DNA from: Syngnathus acus | Taxonomy: Eukaryota > Chordata > Actinopteri > Syngnathiformes > Syngnathidae | Direction: 5' to 3' | DNA: 64,000 nt | Assembly: GCF_901709675.1 (NCBI RefSeq) | Contig: NC_051099.1 | Location: forward strand, 7,068,001 to 7,132,000 | Shown here: piece by piece, positions 63,067-64,000 of the stretch | Layout of the letters: the number at the start of each line of letters is the position of its first letter | Position numbering within the stretch: the stretch's first letter is position 1 | The notes under the pieces: model-generated | Database searches by the model: none | Told to the model about the DNA's origin: nothing | The model's input: only the letters and a program-made list of their open reading frames with translations | Position numbers and translations under genes: made by a program

Positions 63067-63469
63067 GTCAGCCTTCGGAGTGTGGAAATGGAGCATGGCG
63101 ACCAAGTGCAGCTTGGACCAGGGTTTATTGAAACAAACTCAAAAAGACTCGGCAAACTGACATAACTCACTAACAAAACCTAACAACAAGACTGACCGAA
63201 AAAGACGTGAAACAAAAAGACATCATGACATTAACACAACAATTACTAGACTGACTGACCAGGACGTGAGACAAGAAAACAACAGGACCTGACGACAACA
63301 ACAATGATCCGACGGTAATCGAGGGGCAGACAGGACTTAAATACAAAACACGAAACACGAGGCAGGTGACCGCGGTTACATTGATTGAGGTGACACAGGA
63401 AAGGAGGGGCGACGCGAACAGAAACCATGGCAACCTAGACACATAGCCAAACTGGGGACGAGACATGAC
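63067..63469. mobile_element. Non-autonomous DNA element with perfect 8-bp target duplication
   Basis: The 403-bp segment is flanked by AATTACCT at 63059-63066 and 63470-63477. The ends share only GTCA as inverted repeat (left GTCAGCC, right reverse complement GTCATGT). The inside is A-rich with TTTATTGAAACAAACTC, and no transposase is present. An 8-bp duplication is the hAT hallmark. Confidence 0.75.
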
Positions 63470-63582
63470 AATTACCTTTGTCGGATTTTTGGTCCACAAT
63501 TTGGGAAGCGCGCTATCCGCGCCTCACGGCAAAAGCCATTATCCAATTTACTCACCGCGTGCTCATTTTATTTCTCGAGTTT

Positions 63583-64000
63583 TAGGAAAAGGCTAAGACA
63601 CCGAAACAAAATTTAGACTTACACAGGTTGGTTGAGTTCAATCACAATTCTTGTTAAGAAAGCTCTGTTTTCAGGAAAGTACAATACAGCGCTGGGCCTT
63701 TCGTGCGACCATGCTCAAGTGCAGAAAGTCTCCATTCAGAAAAGGCAACGTTCAAGGTTCTTTGCTCAGCTTATATTCAGTTGCACATGCACATCGGTGT
63801 GGGCCGAGTTTGATGAGTCAGGGGGTGTGGCAAGTTCGCAGGAGAGTTTGATTCCGTGGGAGTGGGTGCTGGTTCATCAGAGCTGGTTCCGTGGGGGCTG
63901 ATTATGGACGATTCGGTGTGTGGGGGGGCTGTTGTTTTCCATCCCGTCTTTTGGCCTTGGCGATCACCTTTGGTCGGGTTCTTGGTTGTTTTCTCCAAGT
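63583..64000. repeat. Long direct repeat, copy B (cut by window end)
   Basis: Same orientation as copy A at 57758-58078, 5.8 kb away, with an extra internal segment of about 100 bases (around 63757-63860). The plus reading frames starting MSSITILVKKALFSG in both copies are a by-product of the shared sequence. Confidence 0.92.

Noticed and set aside
63170-63499. 109-codon minus frame
   Set aside because: Lies inside the non-autonomous DNA element, with no transposase motif.
57758-64000. The two long direct repeats as LTRs of one retroelement carrying the zinc-finger gene
   Set aside because: No primer-binding site, polypurine tract or gag/pol remains between them, and the zinc-finger gene has its own leader exon and intron.

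Overview
The window looks like a gene-dense segment of a ray-finned (teleost, probably percomorph) fish nuclear genome. Genes have short spliced exons with GT-AG introns, often only 60-150 bp, AT-rich spacers, fish-type hAT, pogo-like and LINE-tail repeats, and a teleost-type C2H2 zinc-finger gene. No bacterial or viral genome organisation is present. Exon coordinates below were read by hand from splice sites, reading phase and family resemblance. No alignment or database search was run.

Layout, left to right: (1) 1-5274, plus strand, the 3' half of a PHLDB2 (LL5-beta) gene ending in its PH domain. (2) 8394-10877, minus strand, a single-exon AMER2-like gene. (3) 12747-14760, minus, slc51a (organic solute transporter alpha). 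(4) 16177-19613, minus, zdhhc20-type palmitoyltransferase. (5) 20227-22904, minus, a CTP:phosphocholine cytidylyltransferase of beta type (pcyt1b). (6) 24509-28835, plus, liph. (7) 29830-30492 (possibly to about 31035), minus, a small gene carrying only the C-terminal coiled coil of the SH3KBP1/CD2AP family. (8) 31734-35948, minus, a 608-residue Arg/Pro/Ser-rich protein in the BCLAF3 position. (9) 39158-47096, minus, map7d2, with one apparent frameshift. (10) 48040-50895, plus, pdha1. (11) 51941-53959, plus, prdx4. (12) 55971-56886, plus, sat1. (13) 59796-61981, minus, a 17-finger C2H2 zinc-finger gene flanked by repeats.

Gene order gives strong support. SH3KBP1-BCLAF3-MAP7D2 are consecutive and all on one strand in human Xp22.12, PDHA1 is nearby, and PRDX4, SAT1 and PCYT1B lie in Xp22.11. 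The left half mixes human 3q (PHLDB2, LIPH, SLC51A) and 13q12 (AMER2, ZDHHC20) relatives. Ten gene models close in phase from start to stop and have lengths close to the family norm: slc51a 327 aa, zdhhc20 351, pcyt1b 348, liph 450, the BCLAF3-position gene 608, map7d2 743 after one base is discounted, pdha1 390, prdx4 258, sat1 170, znf 671.

The genes do not form one pathway. They include microtubule and cortex proteins (phldb2, amer2-like, map7d2), lipid metabolism and transport (slc51a, pcyt1b, liph), protein palmitoylation (zdhhc20), mitochondrial pyruvate oxidation (pdha1), ER peroxide handling and disulfide formation (prdx4) and polyamine catabolism (sat1). I saw no convincing new defence or mobile system. 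The most interesting items are the SH3-less sh3kbp1 remnant, the AMER2 paralogue that keeps its EB1-binding-type tail but has lost the recognisable APC-recruiting centre, the NLS-like N-terminus on a beta-type pcyt1, the BCLAF3-position protein lacking the family signature, and the repeat history around the zinc-finger gene.
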